This document shows, one piece after another, positions 51,001 to 59,531 of a stretch of 64,000 nt of DNA. A model generated the notes under the pieces. The model made no database searches, was not told where the DNA came from, and saw only the letters and a list, made by a program, of their open reading frames with translations. Position 1 is the first letter of the stretch; every line of letters begins with the position of its first letter. This DNA comes from Clostridia bacterium. Its GTDB lineage: Bacteria > Bacillota > Clostridia > Oscillospirales > Acutalibacteraceae. Location: positions 1-64,000 of the forward strand of contig JAGADF010000009.1 of assembly GCA_017613735.1 (NCBI GenBank), read 5' to 3'. A program made the translations under genes and the position numbers.

Positions 51001-51489
51001 TTGAAGAAACGTCTGCTTATTATACCGTTGGTATTATTGCTTTTGTTTTCGGGATGCTCCCCGAAGATAACGAAGGAGAAAAAGGCTGATGTTTCTTCTT
51101 TTTTTGAAGATATCAGCGCTTCGTTTTCCGCTCGTTTCGGCGAGATTGAAGCAGGCGGAAAACTAACTTATACGCCTGAAAATCTCACTCTTGAATTTAC
51201 TTTTCCTAAAACCGTCAAAGGCTTTGTAATCAGTGTTGATTCTCAGGGGATAGCCCTTTCTTATAAAAACCTAACGGTTAAAAAACAGAATTCTTCTCTT
51301 ACCGAAAGCTTTAACGCCTTCGCCGTGTTTTCCGCCCTGAATTCCGCAAGAAATACGGGAATTCTTAAAAAGCTTGACGGCAAAACCCTTGTCACGGGCG
51401 ACGGCTTTGAAATCACGCTTGACGGCGAAAACAGAATAAGCGAAATCGAAATACCCGAAAAAAGAATATATATAAAAATGGAATGGTAA
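51001..51489 (+). CDS. Small lipoprotein, unknown
   Basis: 162 residues. Signal peptide MKKRLLIIPLVLLLLFSGC with lipobox FSGC, so membrane-anchored outside. The mature part alternates short strands (GKLTYTPENLTLEFTF, KGFVISVDSQGIALSY, EISEIEIPEKRIYIKMEW-like end), resembling a small LolA/LppX-like beta sheet, but I would not assign a family. Start is TTG with GGGTGA upstream. It lies 13 bases after nnr and 1 base before the HAD gene, so all three are probably one transcript. Confidence 0.75.
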   Translation: MKKRLLIIPLVLLLLFSGCSPKITKEKKADVSSFFEDISASFSARFGEIEAGGKLTYTPENLTLEFTFPKTVKGFVISVDSQGIALSYKNLTVKKQNSSLTESFNAFAVFSALNSARNTGILKKLDGKTLVTGDGFEITLDGENRISEIEIPEKRIYIKMEW

Positions 51490-51490
51490 T

Positions 51491-52171
51491 ATGAAAAAAT
51501 ACGAAAACATACTTTTTGACCTTGATATGACATTACTTGATTTTAACACCTGCGAATATAATGCTCTTAAAAAGACATTCTTCTCTTACGGAGTTGAAAT
51601 TGACGGTGAAAAACATAAAACCTATGCAGTAATCAACGACGGATTATGGAAACGTCTTGAAAGGGGAGAGATAGTCAAAAAAGACCTCGGCCCGATGCGA
51701 TTTAAAATGTTTCTTGATTATCTTGATATTAGTGAAGACCCGTCAGTGATTGATAAGCAATACAAGGACAACCTTTCGCTTGAGGCGGTTTTAATGGATA
51801 ATGTCAAAGAAACCTGCGAAAAGCTGAGTAAGGATTATAATCTTTATGTCATTACAAACGGTACTGATTACATTCAGAAAAGCCGCATGAAACTAAGCGG
51901 GCTTAACCCGTTTTTTAAAGGGATGATAACCTCTGACGAGGCAGGTTTCCCCAAACCGCAAAAAGAATTTTTTGATTTCTTTTTCAATAAAACCAAAGCG
52001 GACAAGTCCTCCTGCCTGATAGTCGGCGACTCGCTTACAAGCGATATTCTCGGCGGGGTAAATTACGGAATTGATACCTGTCTTATATCCGATAATAAGC
52101 CGTCTGGTGAAATTCAGCCCGATTATTACGTGAAAAGCATTGATTTTCTCATAAACTTATTGCAACAGTAA
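51491..52171 (+). CDS. YjjG-family HAD nucleotidase
   Basis: 226 residues. HAD phosphatase with motif I FDLDMTLLDF (nucleophile Asp near residue 10), a long helical cap, motif II VITNGTDYIQKSR, motif III Lys (FPKPQKEFFDFFF) and motif IV GDSLTSDILGGVNYGIDT. The pattern matches YjjG-type enzymes that remove phosphate from non-standard pyrimidine nucleotides. GTCN-like substrate residues cannot be read. Codon use is ordinary. A promoter for the next gene overlaps its end. Confidence 0.9.
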   Translation: MKKYENILFDLDMTLLDFNTCEYNALKKTFFSYGVEIDGEKHKTYAVINDGLWKRLERGEIVKKDLGPMRFKMFLDYLDISEDPSVIDKQYKDNLSLEAVLMDNVKETCEKLSKDYNLYVITNGTDYIQKSRMKLSGLNPFFKGMITSDEAGFPKPQKEFFDFFFNKTKADKSSCLIVGDSLTSDILGGVNYGIDTCLISDNKPSGEIQPDYYVKSIDFLINLLQQ

Positions 52172-52188
52172 CTTCAGTATGGTAAAAT
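52160..52188 (+). promoter_or_regulatory. Promoter for zinc-ribbon membrane protein
   Basis: TTGCAA (52160-52165), 17-nt spacer ending TGG, TAAAAT (52183-52188). Confidence 0.75.
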
Positions 52189-52227
52189 ATAAAAGTAAAA
52201 GAAAAAAATAATAAAGGAGTTTTGAAA

Positions 52228-54369
52228 ATGTTTTGTAGTAAATGCGGCACTCAGATTCCCGACGGCGCAAAATTCTGCCCTTCGTGCGGAAATCCCGTTG
52301 AGTTACCCGTTCAGGCTGCTCCCGCAGAGCCTGTTGCTCCAGTTGAGCCTGTTGCTCCCGCAGAGCCTGTTGCTCCCGTTGAGCCCGTTGCTCCCGTTGA
52401 GCCTGAAATCCCTGCTGCAGAGCCCGTAGCGCCCGCTGAACCCGTTCAGTCGGTGCCCTATACCGCTCCTGCGCAGTCGGTTCCTTACGCTGCTCCCGCT
52501 CAGAATGTAAATGCGCCTGCGTATTCGCAGCCCGCAAACGCAATTCCCGTTTATGCTCCCGTTCAGAACGGTAAAAAAGCAAAGGGCGGCAAAAAGAAGA
52601 AAACAGGTCTTGTTGTTGTCTGCGTAATTCTTGCCGTTATTATTGCGGCAGGCGTTGCCGCAGCCTGCACATGGCAGAATATTGCAAGAAGCTTCCTCGG
52701 CGAGGCAGGCTTCTATGCGTGGAGAGAAGCTAAAACTCTTGATAAAATTCTTTCTGTTGACGGCTTTGACAGTCTTGACGATAACAAGGTTATAAATGCG
52801 AGGTCAAAGGTCAACGTTAAGGCTGAGGACGGTGTCTACGATAAGGCTTTCGACGCGGTTTCGGCGGACGTTGATATGTCATTCGATTCCGAAGAGGACA
52901 AGGCGGTCGCGGTCATCGGTCTTGTTGCCGAGGATGAAACAAAGGTCACCGCTAACTTAAGCTTCGACGACGGCAAACTCGGCGTTACCGTTCCCGAGCT
53001 TACTGACGAGAAATTCTATATGGACCTCGATTTCCTTGATGTTGACGATGTCGACCTCGATTATGAGACAATAGGCAAAGAGCTTCTTAATATCTATAAG
53101 CAGATTGATAACGAGCATCTCAAAACAAAAACCGTTGTCTCAAAGACGAATATCAACGGCGTTAAATGCAGATATGTAACTCTTTCCGTTGACGGCGATG
53201 AGGCGGCTGAAATGCTTGCCGATCTTCTTACGGCTATTAAGAATGACGATACTCTTATAAATTCTCTTGACCCCGCTTTCAAGGCTGCTTATGACACCAC
53301 GGTCAAGATGAATGCGGTTCAGAACAAAGCCGTTGATGAAGAAAAGACCTATGAGGATTATAAAGAAGAATTCCTTAAGGGGCTTGACAGCGCAATTAAG
53401 GAAATCAAGGAGTCGGTAGGCGAAGAAGACATCGTTCTCACCTTAAGCTACGCTTCCGATTCAAAGGGTTATATTACAAGCAGAAATATTAAGTATACCG
53501 TTGACGGTGAAGATGCTTTCAAAGCAGATATTACTTCATCCGTAAAGGGCGGCGCAAAAATCCTTAACGCCGAAATAACCTCTGAGGAGAACTCAACCGT
53601 ATTTACTGTTGCGAGAACTGACGGTAAGAAAAACGCTTCCTTCCACATTTTCGGCAAGAGCGTCGAGGTTTATAAGGGCGAAGAGGACGACGGAAGCTCA
53701 TTCGAGATTTTCCTTAACAATATCAGGGTTGAAAAAGTAGGAACCGTCAATGTTGTTCTCGGTAATATTTCAGCCACTGTAACGCCGATATATAACGGCG
53801 AGGAGAATGAAGATTCAACCGTTAAGGTTAAAATTGACCTTGAAAATAACGGCACTTACGATATCAACGCCGGATATGAAGTCGGGGAAATCAGCTATAA
53901 TCTCAATATTGTCAGCACGCTTTCCTCGGGCTCGGATTTCAGCAAGTTTATAAAGCCCGACAAGGACGGACTTACCGACTTTGACGAGTTCATTGATAGT
54001 ATGAGCGACAAATACGAAGAGGTTGCCGAGGATATTCTCGGTGACGTAGACCCCGACCTTCTTCTTCAGATTTCAAAGAAAGCCCAGATTAAGGACTGCG
54101 AAGCAAGAGAAAAGCTCATTGAAGAGAATCTTGTCAAGTATATGAAGAAGGGTAACGGCGGCAAGGCTTTCAAAAACGTCAACGACGTTCTTGCAAAGCA
54201 GAAGGCGTTCGACAAGATGTTTGACGAAGGTCATCCGCCTTACTGCACCTGCGGCGGCTCAAGCGGAACAAAGTATGAAATATATGTATACAGCGACCGT
54301 ACATATTCAATCAGGTGTCGCAATCCCAAGTGCCCGAACTACGGCGAAGGCCCCGCAACAAAGAAATAA
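52228..54369 (+). CDS. Zinc-ribbon membrane protein with large outside domain
   Basis: 713 residues, function unknown. An N-terminal zinc ribbon (MFCSKCGTQIPDGAKFCPSCG, four Cys in the first 24 residues) is followed by a Pro/Ala/Val-rich linker (about 30-115) with APxEPV repeats. Then come Lys-rich KKAKGGKKKK and one membrane helix (about 128-150), which leave the ribbon in the cytoplasm. Residues 155-690 form an acidic, beta-rich outside part. The last ~45 residues hold a second Cys set (YCTCGG ... CRNPKCPNYG). Zinc-ribbon plus helix plus outside domain is common in Clostridia. ATG 52228 follows AAAGGAG. Confidence 0.82.
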   Translation: MFCSKCGTQIPDGAKFCPSCGNPVELPVQAAPAEPVAPVEPVAPAEPVAPVEPVAPVEPEIPAAEPVAPAEPVQSVPYTAPAQSVPYAAPAQNVNAPAYSQPANAIPVYAPVQNGKKAKGGKKKKTGLVVVCVILAVIIAAGVAAACTWQNIARSFLGEAGFYAWREAKTLDKILSVDGFDSLDDNKVINARSKVNVKAEDGVYDKAFDAVSADVDMSFDSEEDKAVAVIGLVAEDETKVTANLSFDDGKLGVTVPELTDEKFYMDLDFLDVDDVDLDYETIGKELLNIYKQIDNEHLKTKTVVSKTNINGVKCRYVTLSVDGDEAAEMLADLLTAIKNDDTLINSLDPAFKAAYDTTVKMNAVQNKAVDEEKTYEDYKEEFLKGLDSAIKEIKESVGEEDIVLTLSYASDSKGYITSRNIKYTVDGEDAFKADITSSVKGGAKILNAEITSEENSTVFTVARTDGKKNASFHIFGKSVEVYKGEEDDGSSFEIFLNNIRVEKVGTVNVVLGNISATVTPIYNGEENEDSTVKVKIDLENNGTYDINAGYEVGEISYNLNIVSTLSSGSDFSKFIKPDKDGLTDFDEFIDSMSDKYEEVAEDILGDVDPDLLLQISKKAQIKDCEAREKLIEENLVKYMKKGNGGKAFKNVNDVLAKQKAFDKMFDEGHPPYCTCGGSSGTKYEIYVYSDRTYSIRCRNPKCPNYGEGPATKK
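52318..52407 (+). repeat. Five 18-bp repeats encoding APxEPV
   Basis: Units start at 52318, 52336, 52354, 52372 and 52390, with A or V at the third position. Beyond 52407 the pattern decays. They form the extended linker next to the zinc ribbon. Confidence 0.88.
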
Positions 54370-54390
54370 TCAAACATAAAAATAGAATCT

Positions 54391-54432
54391 CCGAAAGGAG
54401 GCACTTCGTAAGAAAGTGCCTCCTTTTCGGTT
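54391..54432 (+). terminator. Hairpin after zinc-ribbon gene
   Basis: CCGAA-AGGAGGCACTT pairs with AAGTGCCTCCT-TTTCGG across a short loop (arms 54391-54406 and 54414-54430). The T run lies within the arm, so termination is likely but not textbook. Confidence 0.6.
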
Positions 54433-54524
54433 AAATATGAGACAATTGACCACGCAATTAAGACCCGGAATAATGACAAAACAAATCGGATTCTGGACCT
54501 GAAAATCCAGAGAATGCAATAATA

Positions 54525-54569
54525 AAACCGGGCGTGACCATTTCGGTCACGCCCGGTTTATATTCTTTT
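54525..54569. terminator. Strong convergent terminator
   Basis: A perfect 15-bp stem (AAACCGGGCGTGACC / GGTCACGCCCGGTTT, loop ATTTC). It lies between the zinc-ribbon gene and the leftward glp operon. 54370-54639 holds no gene. Confidence 0.78.
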
Positions 54570-54639
54570 CGTTCGTGACAACTGCCTCAAAGCAATATCC
54601 TTATGAAGCGTGTCCGAAGAGGTTTTTTATTCGTTTTAT

Positions 54640-54987
54640 TTACTGAACGTCCTTTGTCGCCACAAAGTCGATTCCGGTGTCAAAAAGATTTTCAATTACC
54701 TTTTCGCCGCAGTAAATCGGTACCGCAAGAACAATGTCGTCAAGCAGCTTCATAGCGTCGAACATCTTTTCCTTCGGAATCGCGCCGTTTGTCTTGACGG
54801 GGCAGCGGGGATATTCTCTGCTGTTCGTTCTTACGGTGGAGGTTACAACTCTTTTGGGATTGGTTACCTCGTTGTAGCCGTATTCCTTGCCTCTCGGGCA
54901 GGAGTTGCCCGTAACCTCATATCCGTTTTCCTCGTCAACCTTAAGATGACATCCTCTTGGACAGGTTATGCAAATGAGCTCTTTCAT
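54640..54987 (-). CDS. DUF1667 Cys-rich protein of glp-type operon
   Basis: 115 residues, whole DUF1667 domain. Four Cys: C6/C9-type pair and C13 in CITCPRGCHL, and C30 in GNSCPRGKEYGYNEV, with a fifth in RCPVKTNG. These likely hold an Fe-S cluster or zinc. Genes of this family nearly always follow the two flavoenzyme genes seen upstream here, so it is probably their third, electron-carrying or assembly partner. It overlaps the glpB-like gene by ATGA. Confidence 0.88.
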   Translation of the reverse strand: MKELICITCPRGCHLKVDEENGYEVTGNSCPRGKEYGYNEVTNPKRVVTSTVRTNSREYPRCPVKTNGAIPKEKMFDAMKLLDDIVLAVPIYCGEKVIENLFDTGIDFVATKDVQ

Positions 54988-56240
54988 TCCTCAACCTCCT
55001 CGGCGTAAACAGTGATTTCATCGCCTTCAATCGCGTCAAGAAGCGACCTTGACAGCTTTACTCTTTCCATCTCGCCGGGCGCCATATGAGCCCTCTTGAG
55101 ATGCGCAAGAACCTTGTCGCCGTCCTTGACTACAATTGCACTTGTTTCGAAAATTCTTCTTACTCTGAAAAAGATTTCGGCGTCCATTGCCTCGCGGTGA
55201 ATTTTAAGCGGTACAATAAAGCCTACGTCTTTTCCTTCGTTTACCGAAATAGCGTGCTCGCGTGAACGCATACCCTGTTTTACGTATTCCGCGGCGGCTC
55301 TGCCGGCTTTCTGGCTTTCGCCCGTAACGTAGTCTACAAGGTCGTGAACGTGGACGACGTTTCCGCTTGCAAAAATTCCGGGAACGGATGTTTCCATATT
55401 CTCCCATACGACAACGCCGTTTGTTCTTATGTCAATATCAATTCCCGCGTTCCTCGTAAGCTCGTTTTCGGGGATGAGACCGACCGAAAGAAGAACCGTG
55501 TCGCAGTCGAAGTCAATTTCGGTTCCTTCAATCGGCTTTCTGTCGGGACCGACCTTTGCTATGGTAACGCCTTCAACTCTGTTTTTACCGCGTATTTCGG
55601 TAATTGTATGCGAAAGATAAAGCGGTATGTCAAAATCGTTAAGACACTGAACAATGTTTCTCTGAAGTCCGCCTGAATACGGCATAAGCTCAACGCAGGC
55701 AAGCACCTTCGCGCCTTCAAGCGTCATTCTGCGCGCCATAATGAGACCTATGTCGCCCGAGCCGAGAATAACGACTCTTTTGCCGACCATATGACCTTCA
55801 ATATTAACGAATCTCTGAGCCGCGCCCGCCGTAAGAACGCCTGCGGGACGTGTTCCGGGAATTGAAATCGCGCCTCTTGTTCTTTCGCGGCAGCCCATGG
55901 CGAGAACTATTGATTTCGCCTCAAGCACCTGATAACCGTCCGTCGGGTTTATACAGTGGATTTTCTTGTCCTGAGTGACGGCGAGCACCATTGTATCGCA
56001 CATAGCCTTTATGCCCGTGCCCTCAAGCATTTTTATAAATCTTCCCGCGTATTCGGGGCCTGTAAGCTCTTCCTTGAAATAGTGAAGACCGAAGCCGTTG
56101 TGAATACACTGGTTAAGAATACCGCCCAGCTGGCTGTCTCTTTCAATAATAAGAATACTGTCGAGCCCTTTTTCCTTGGCTGCAAGAGCGGCTGCGAGAC
56201 CAGCGGGGCCGCCGCCGACGACTATTAAATCATACATCAT
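54984..56240 (-). CDS. FAD/NAD-dependent oxidoreductase, glp operon
   Basis: 418 residues. Rossmann FAD motif GGGPAGLAAALAAKEKG at the N-terminus, second nucleotide motif VVILGSGDIGLIMARRM near residue 153, and DCDTVLLSVGLIPENEL near 250 (disulfide-reductase fold). GIFASGNVVHVHDLVDYV close to 300 completes the FAD site. It is the partner of the GlpA-like enzyme in anaerobic glycerol-3-phosphate dehydrogenase operons of Clostridia. Ends overlap both neighbours by 4 bases, so the three genes are translated together. Confidence 0.9.
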   Translation of the reverse strand: MMYDLIVVGGGPAGLAAALAAKEKGLDSILIIERDSQLGGILNQCIHNGFGLHYFKEELTGPEYAGRFIKMLEGTGIKAMCDTMVLAVTQDKKIHCINPTDGYQVLEAKSIVLAMGCRERTRGAISIPGTRPAGVLTAGAAQRFVNIEGHMVGKRVVILGSGDIGLIMARRMTLEGAKVLACVELMPYSGGLQRNIVQCLNDFDIPLYLSHTITEIRGKNRVEGVTIAKVGPDRKPIEGTEIDFDCDTVLLSVGLIPENELTRNAGIDIDIRTNGVVVWENMETSVPGIFASGNVVHVHDLVDYVTGESQKAGRAAAEYVKQGMRSREHAISVNEGKDVGFIVPLKIHREAMDAEIFFRVRRIFETSAIVVKDGDKVLAHLKRAHMAPGEMERVKLSRSLLDAIEGDEITVYAEEVEE

Positions 56241-57670
56241 TTTGCGCCTCCGTTCTTGGTTTCGCCCGTGAGAATGTAACTGCCCGTATCGTCCTGCAGA
56301 ACGTCCTCAAACGTTATATTATTCGACCTTGCTATAATTTCAAGCACCTTCGGGCCGCAGAAACCGCCCTGACATCTTCCCATTCCCGTACCTGCGCGGC
56401 GTTTTACGCCGTCAAGTGAAACGGGCTTGATAGGCGAGGCGAGCGCGTCGACTATTTCGCCCTCGGTAATTGTTTCGCAGCGGCAGACGACTCTGCCGTA
56501 AAGCGGGTTTCTCGCAATTACCTCGTTCTTTTTCTCGTCGGAAAGCTCGTTGAAACGAAGGTGCCTTCTCGTATCTATAAAGTTTTCTTTTTCTCTTAAC
56601 TCAAGACCTTTTTCCTTAAGCATCCTTACCGCGTCCTCGGCTATTGCGGGAGCCGCCGAAAGACCGGGGGATTTAATGCCCGCAAGGTCAAGGAAGTTCT
56701 CAGCGGCAAAGCCGATAACGAAATCGCCCGTGTCGGCGTTTGCTCTTACGCCCGTAAAATTCCTTATGTTCTCGCGGAAATTAATCGACGGAACGGATTT
56801 TACCGCAGACGTCCTGACAAAATCGAGAGAAGCGGTTCTTGTGGCGGTGTCGTCTCTGTCGCTGTCGACAGCGTTAGGGCCTACGATGAGGTTGCCGTGA
56901 ACCGTCGGCGCAACGAGTACGCCCTTGCCGTTTTTGTCGGGACACTGGAAGATGACGTGACTGACTCTTTCGCCCTCGCATTTGTCAAGCAGGTAGTATT
57001 CGCCCGCGTTCGGTATAATCTCAAAGGACTTGTCCGCAACCATATTATGAATAATATCGGTGTAAACTCCCGCCGCGTTGATAACGTATTTCGCTTCAAC
57101 GCTGCCTGAGCCGGTTTCGATTTTCCAGCCGCCGTCAGCTTTGCTTATGGATTTTACTTCGCTGTTAAGCATAAGCTCTGCGCCGTTTCTGACTGCGGTT
57201 TCAGCCATCGCAAGACCGTATTCCCACGGGTTTACAATAGCCGCGGTCGGCGCGTATAAAGCCGCAACCGCGTTTTCGGAAACGTTAGGCTCTTCCCTGC
57301 GGATTCTGTCGCCGTCCCATATTTCCATATCGGGAACGCCGTTCTTGATTCCGCGTTCGTAAAGCTCCTTAAGAGTTTCTTTTTCCTCATCGGAAAACGC
57401 GAGTACGAGCGAGCCGATTTCCTTACAGAGAACGTCAAGCTTTTTACAGATTTCCTTTGTAAGAAGATTGCCCCTTACGTTATACTTCGCGCAAAGAGTT
57501 CCGGGAATCGGGTCGTAACCTGCGTGAATAATTGCGCTGTTCGCTCTTGTCGTGCCGCAGCAAACGTCGTTTTTCTTTTCAATAATCGCGATTTTCAGCG
57601 AATATTTACTTAGAAAATACGCGCAGGCACTGCCCGTAATTCCGCAACCGATTATTGCAACATCATACAT
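56237..57670 (-). CDS. GlpA-like glycerol-3-phosphate dehydrogenase with BFD-type domain
   Basis: 477 residues. DAO-type flavoprotein: YDVAIIGCGITGSACAYFLSKY at the start, NSAIIHAGYDPIPGTLCAKYN, and IKSPGLSAAPAIAEDAVRML near 370. The C-terminus is a [2Fe-2S]-type BFD domain with CRCETITEGEIVDAL ... RRAGTGMGRCQGGFCGPKV. Likely oxidises glycerol 3-phosphate to dihydroxyacetone phosphate; a related hydroxy-acid substrate is possible. The start is the ATG 7 bases after GGAGG (MYDVAII), not the TTG six bases upstream. No glpK or glpF is visible. Confidence 0.9.
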   Translation of the reverse strand: MYDVAIIGCGITGSACAYFLSKYSLKIAIIEKKNDVCCGTTRANSAIIHAGYDPIPGTLCAKYNVRGNLLTKEICKKLDVLCKEIGSLVLAFSDEEKETLKELYERGIKNGVPDMEIWDGDRIRREEPNVSENAVAALYAPTAAIVNPWEYGLAMAETAVRNGAELMLNSEVKSISKADGGWKIETGSGSVEAKYVINAAGVYTDIIHNMVADKSFEIIPNAGEYYLLDKCEGERVSHVIFQCPDKNGKGVLVAPTVHGNLIVGPNAVDSDRDDTATRTASLDFVRTSAVKSVPSINFRENIRNFTGVRANADTGDFVIGFAAENFLDLAGIKSPGLSAAPAIAEDAVRMLKEKGLELREKENFIDTRRHLRFNELSDEKKNEVIARNPLYGRVVCRCETITEGEIVDALASPIKPVSLDGVKRRAGTGMGRCQGGFCGPKVLEIIARSNNITFEDVLQDDTGSYILTGETKNGGAK

Positions 57671-57734
57671 AAACAAACCTCCAAAGGTGTCAGAATGTGC
57701 ATTGGCTAGTCATTATTAATACAAATAACACTTG

Positions 57735-57763
57735 ATTCTACCATATTTTATACATTATTACAA
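57735..57763 (-). promoter_or_regulatory. Promoter for glp-type operon
   Basis: Minus strand TTGTAA (complement of 57758-57763), 17-nt spacer ending TGG, TAGAAT (complement of 57735-57740). Confidence 0.7.
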
Positions 57764-57835
57764 TAGATTGAACAAAAAATAGTTGATAACTTTTTAACGA
57801 AAATAAAAAAACACAATACAGAATGATTAGTAAAA

Positions 57836-57862
57836 TGTCATTCTGAGCAAAGTGAAGAATCT
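57836..57862. repeat. Dispersed-repeat fragment (GTCATTCTGAGC...GAAGAATCT)
   Basis: The stretch TGTCATTCTGAGCAAAGTGA and the following AGAATCT resemble the 'gtcattctgagcgaagcgaagaatc' repeat that I recall from many unrelated bacterial genomes. It sits in the ~330-bp gene-free stretch 57671-57999, which otherwise holds only the two promoters. Confidence 0.6.
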
Positions 57863-57948
57863 ATACCGAATCCGTGGGGTGAAATGCCTTCAATGTACCA
57901 TTTGCTATGTGCCCCGAGATAATATTTATTTAGTGTTTGTTGAGAGAA

Positions 57949-57977
57949 TTGAAATAGGAAAACAATAATGGTATAAT
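57949..57977 (+). promoter_or_regulatory. Promoter for zinc-ribbon nuclease gene
   Basis: TTGAAA (57949-57954), 17-nt spacer ending TGG, TATAAT (57972-57977). Confidence 0.8.
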
Positions 57978-57999
57978 TGATTTAATAAAAGGTGGTGTA

Positions 58000-59316
58000 A
58001 TGGTGAGAAAGCTTATTTATACTGGCAGAGAACTGTCAAAACATAATCCCGAGCTTGTAGATGAATGGGATTATGATAAGAATTTCCCAATAACACCTGA
58101 CGATGTTAGTTATGGGTCAGCAAAGAAATACTGGTGGAAATGTCCCAGATGTGGCAAATCATATGAAGCAAGTCCAAATAAGAGAACTTGCAGAAAAACG
58201 GCATGTCCATATTGTGCAGTTGTTGACAGAGGAATACACCAAAAAGAAACCTATGCAAAAATAAATAACTTTGCTGAAAAATATCCTGAAATAGCCAGAG
58301 AATGGAATTATGATAAAAATGCTAAAAATCCGTCTGATTATTCTTGCAGCTCCAATGAAATAGTATGGTGGAAATGTCAAAAGTGCGGTAATGAGTGGCA
58401 AACAAGCGTTAATAAACGAACAGGTAAAAAAGGTACAAGTTGCCCTATATGTTCATTGAAAAAAGGTGCAAAGAGAAACTCGCTTAATGCAGCTGAGACA
58501 AACAGTTTTGTTGAGAACTATCCCGATATAGCAAAAGAGTGGGATTATGAAAAGAATGTGGATTTGAATATTAAAGAGTATTCCGCTAAAAGCAATATAA
58601 AGGTTTGGTGGAAATGCTCATTTTGCGGAAATAATTGGCAGGCAACGATTAATAAACGAACCACCGGTCGCGGATGTCCAAACTGTTCTATGGCAGGAAC
58701 CTCGTTTTCTGAACAAGCAGTTTTATTTTATGTAAAAAAGCTCTATTCGGATGCGATATCAAGATATAATGATTTTGGAATGGAGCTTGATATTTACATT
58801 CCAAGCATAAAAACTGCAATAGAATATGACGGTATATATTATCACAATAGTAAACAAGCAATTGAAAAGGAAAACAAAAAAGACGAGCTTTGCAAAGAAA
58901 AAGGCATTCGGTTAATAAGAATAAGAGATCCAAAACTACCTGATACGAAAGATGCGCTTAGAATCGATTGTAAGGATATCCAAGGAAAGCACCTCAACAG
59001 TGCAATAGAAGAATTGTTGAAATATCTTGATCCAAAAAGCAATATTGTAGTGGATATTGAAAAAGACGGAATCAAAATAAAATCAAGGTTCAGGCAGACA
59101 CTGAAAAAGAACAGCATTGCAAAAGTAAAGCCCGAATTACTTGAAGAGTGGGATTATGAGAAGAATATGAATATTAATCCAGAAAGTGTTTCATATGGAT
59201 CAAAAATAAAATACTGGTGGAAATGTAAAACTTGCGGATATAGTTGGCAAACGGACCCCTCGCATAGAGTGCACGGGCGAGGATGCCCAAAATGTGCACA
59301 CAAGGTTAAGAAATGA
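58000..59316 (+). CDS. Zinc-ribbon (DUF4379) repeat protein with PD-(D/E)XK-like nuclease domain
   Basis: 438 residues. Four zinc-ribbon repeats (WWKCxxCG ... CPxC) start near residues 44, 122, 202 and 405. Between repeats 3 and 4 (about 232-345) lies a domain that looks like a Vsr/PD-(D/E)XK nuclease: SFSEQAVLFYVKKLY (Glu), FGMELDIYIPS (Asp), AIEYDGIYYH (Glu) and then KENKKDELCKEKGIRLIRIRD. Each ribbon is preceded by a conserved EWDYxKN motif. The function is unknown; DNA binding plus cleavage is a fair inference. The gene is clearly more A+T-rich than all around it, stands alone with its own promoter, and lies beside tRNA-Leu with a partial tRNA copy, so it was probably acquired. Confidence 0.85.
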   Translation: MVRKLIYTGRELSKHNPELVDEWDYDKNFPITPDDVSYGSAKKYWWKCPRCGKSYEASPNKRTCRKTACPYCAVVDRGIHQKETYAKINNFAEKYPEIAREWNYDKNAKNPSDYSCSSNEIVWWKCQKCGNEWQTSVNKRTGKKGTSCPICSLKKGAKRNSLNAAETNSFVENYPDIAKEWDYEKNVDLNIKEYSAKSNIKVWWKCSFCGNNWQATINKRTTGRGCPNCSMAGTSFSEQAVLFYVKKLYSDAISRYNDFGMELDIYIPSIKTAIEYDGIYYHNSKQAIEKENKKDELCKEKGIRLIRIRDPKLPDTKDALRIDCKDIQGKHLNSAIEELLKYLDPKSNIVVDIEKDGIKIKSRFRQTLKKNSIAKVKPELLEEWDYEKNMNINPESVSYGSKIKYWWKCKTCGYSWQTDPSHRVHGRGCPKCAHKVKK

Positions 59317-59325
59317 TTATTAACC

Positions 59326-59447
59326 GTGACCGGACTTGACAAAGAATTGCTTCACAATTCTTTGCGTGCTCGGCGACTATAATCCTGACGGATTACAGTA
59401 ACCGCTCTCGCACATTTTTTCTGAAAACGGTTCACCGAACCGTTTTC
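59326..59447. repeat. Partial tRNA-Leu copy plus hairpin cluster
   Basis: 59326-59339 repeats the 14 bases GTGACCGGACTTGA of the tRNA-Leu 3' part (59537-59550) in the same orientation. Directly after come perfect inverted repeats: 59340-59349 with 59355-59364 (10 bp), 59380-59385 with 59390-59395 (6 bp), and 59423-59432 with 59438-59447 (10 bp). No gene is seen from 59317 to 59531. Confidence 0.75.
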
Positions 59448-59492
59448 TTAACGAAAAAATCCCAAAGGGTTCAAGACCGTTCCCTTAATCCA

Positions 59493-59530
59493 TAATAAAA
59501 AGAACACCCAAAATATCGGGTGTTCTTTTT
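59493..59530 (-). terminator. Terminator of tRNA-Leu
   Basis: Arms 59497-59509 and 59518-59530 (13 bp, AAAAAGAACACCC on the minus strand, eight-base loop), running into TTTTATTATG in the minus direction. Confidence 0.85.
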
Positions 59531-59531
59531 A

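Noticed and set aside
52318..52407. CRISPR-like regular repeats
   Set aside because: The 18-bp units have no spacers and encode an in-frame APxEPV linker.
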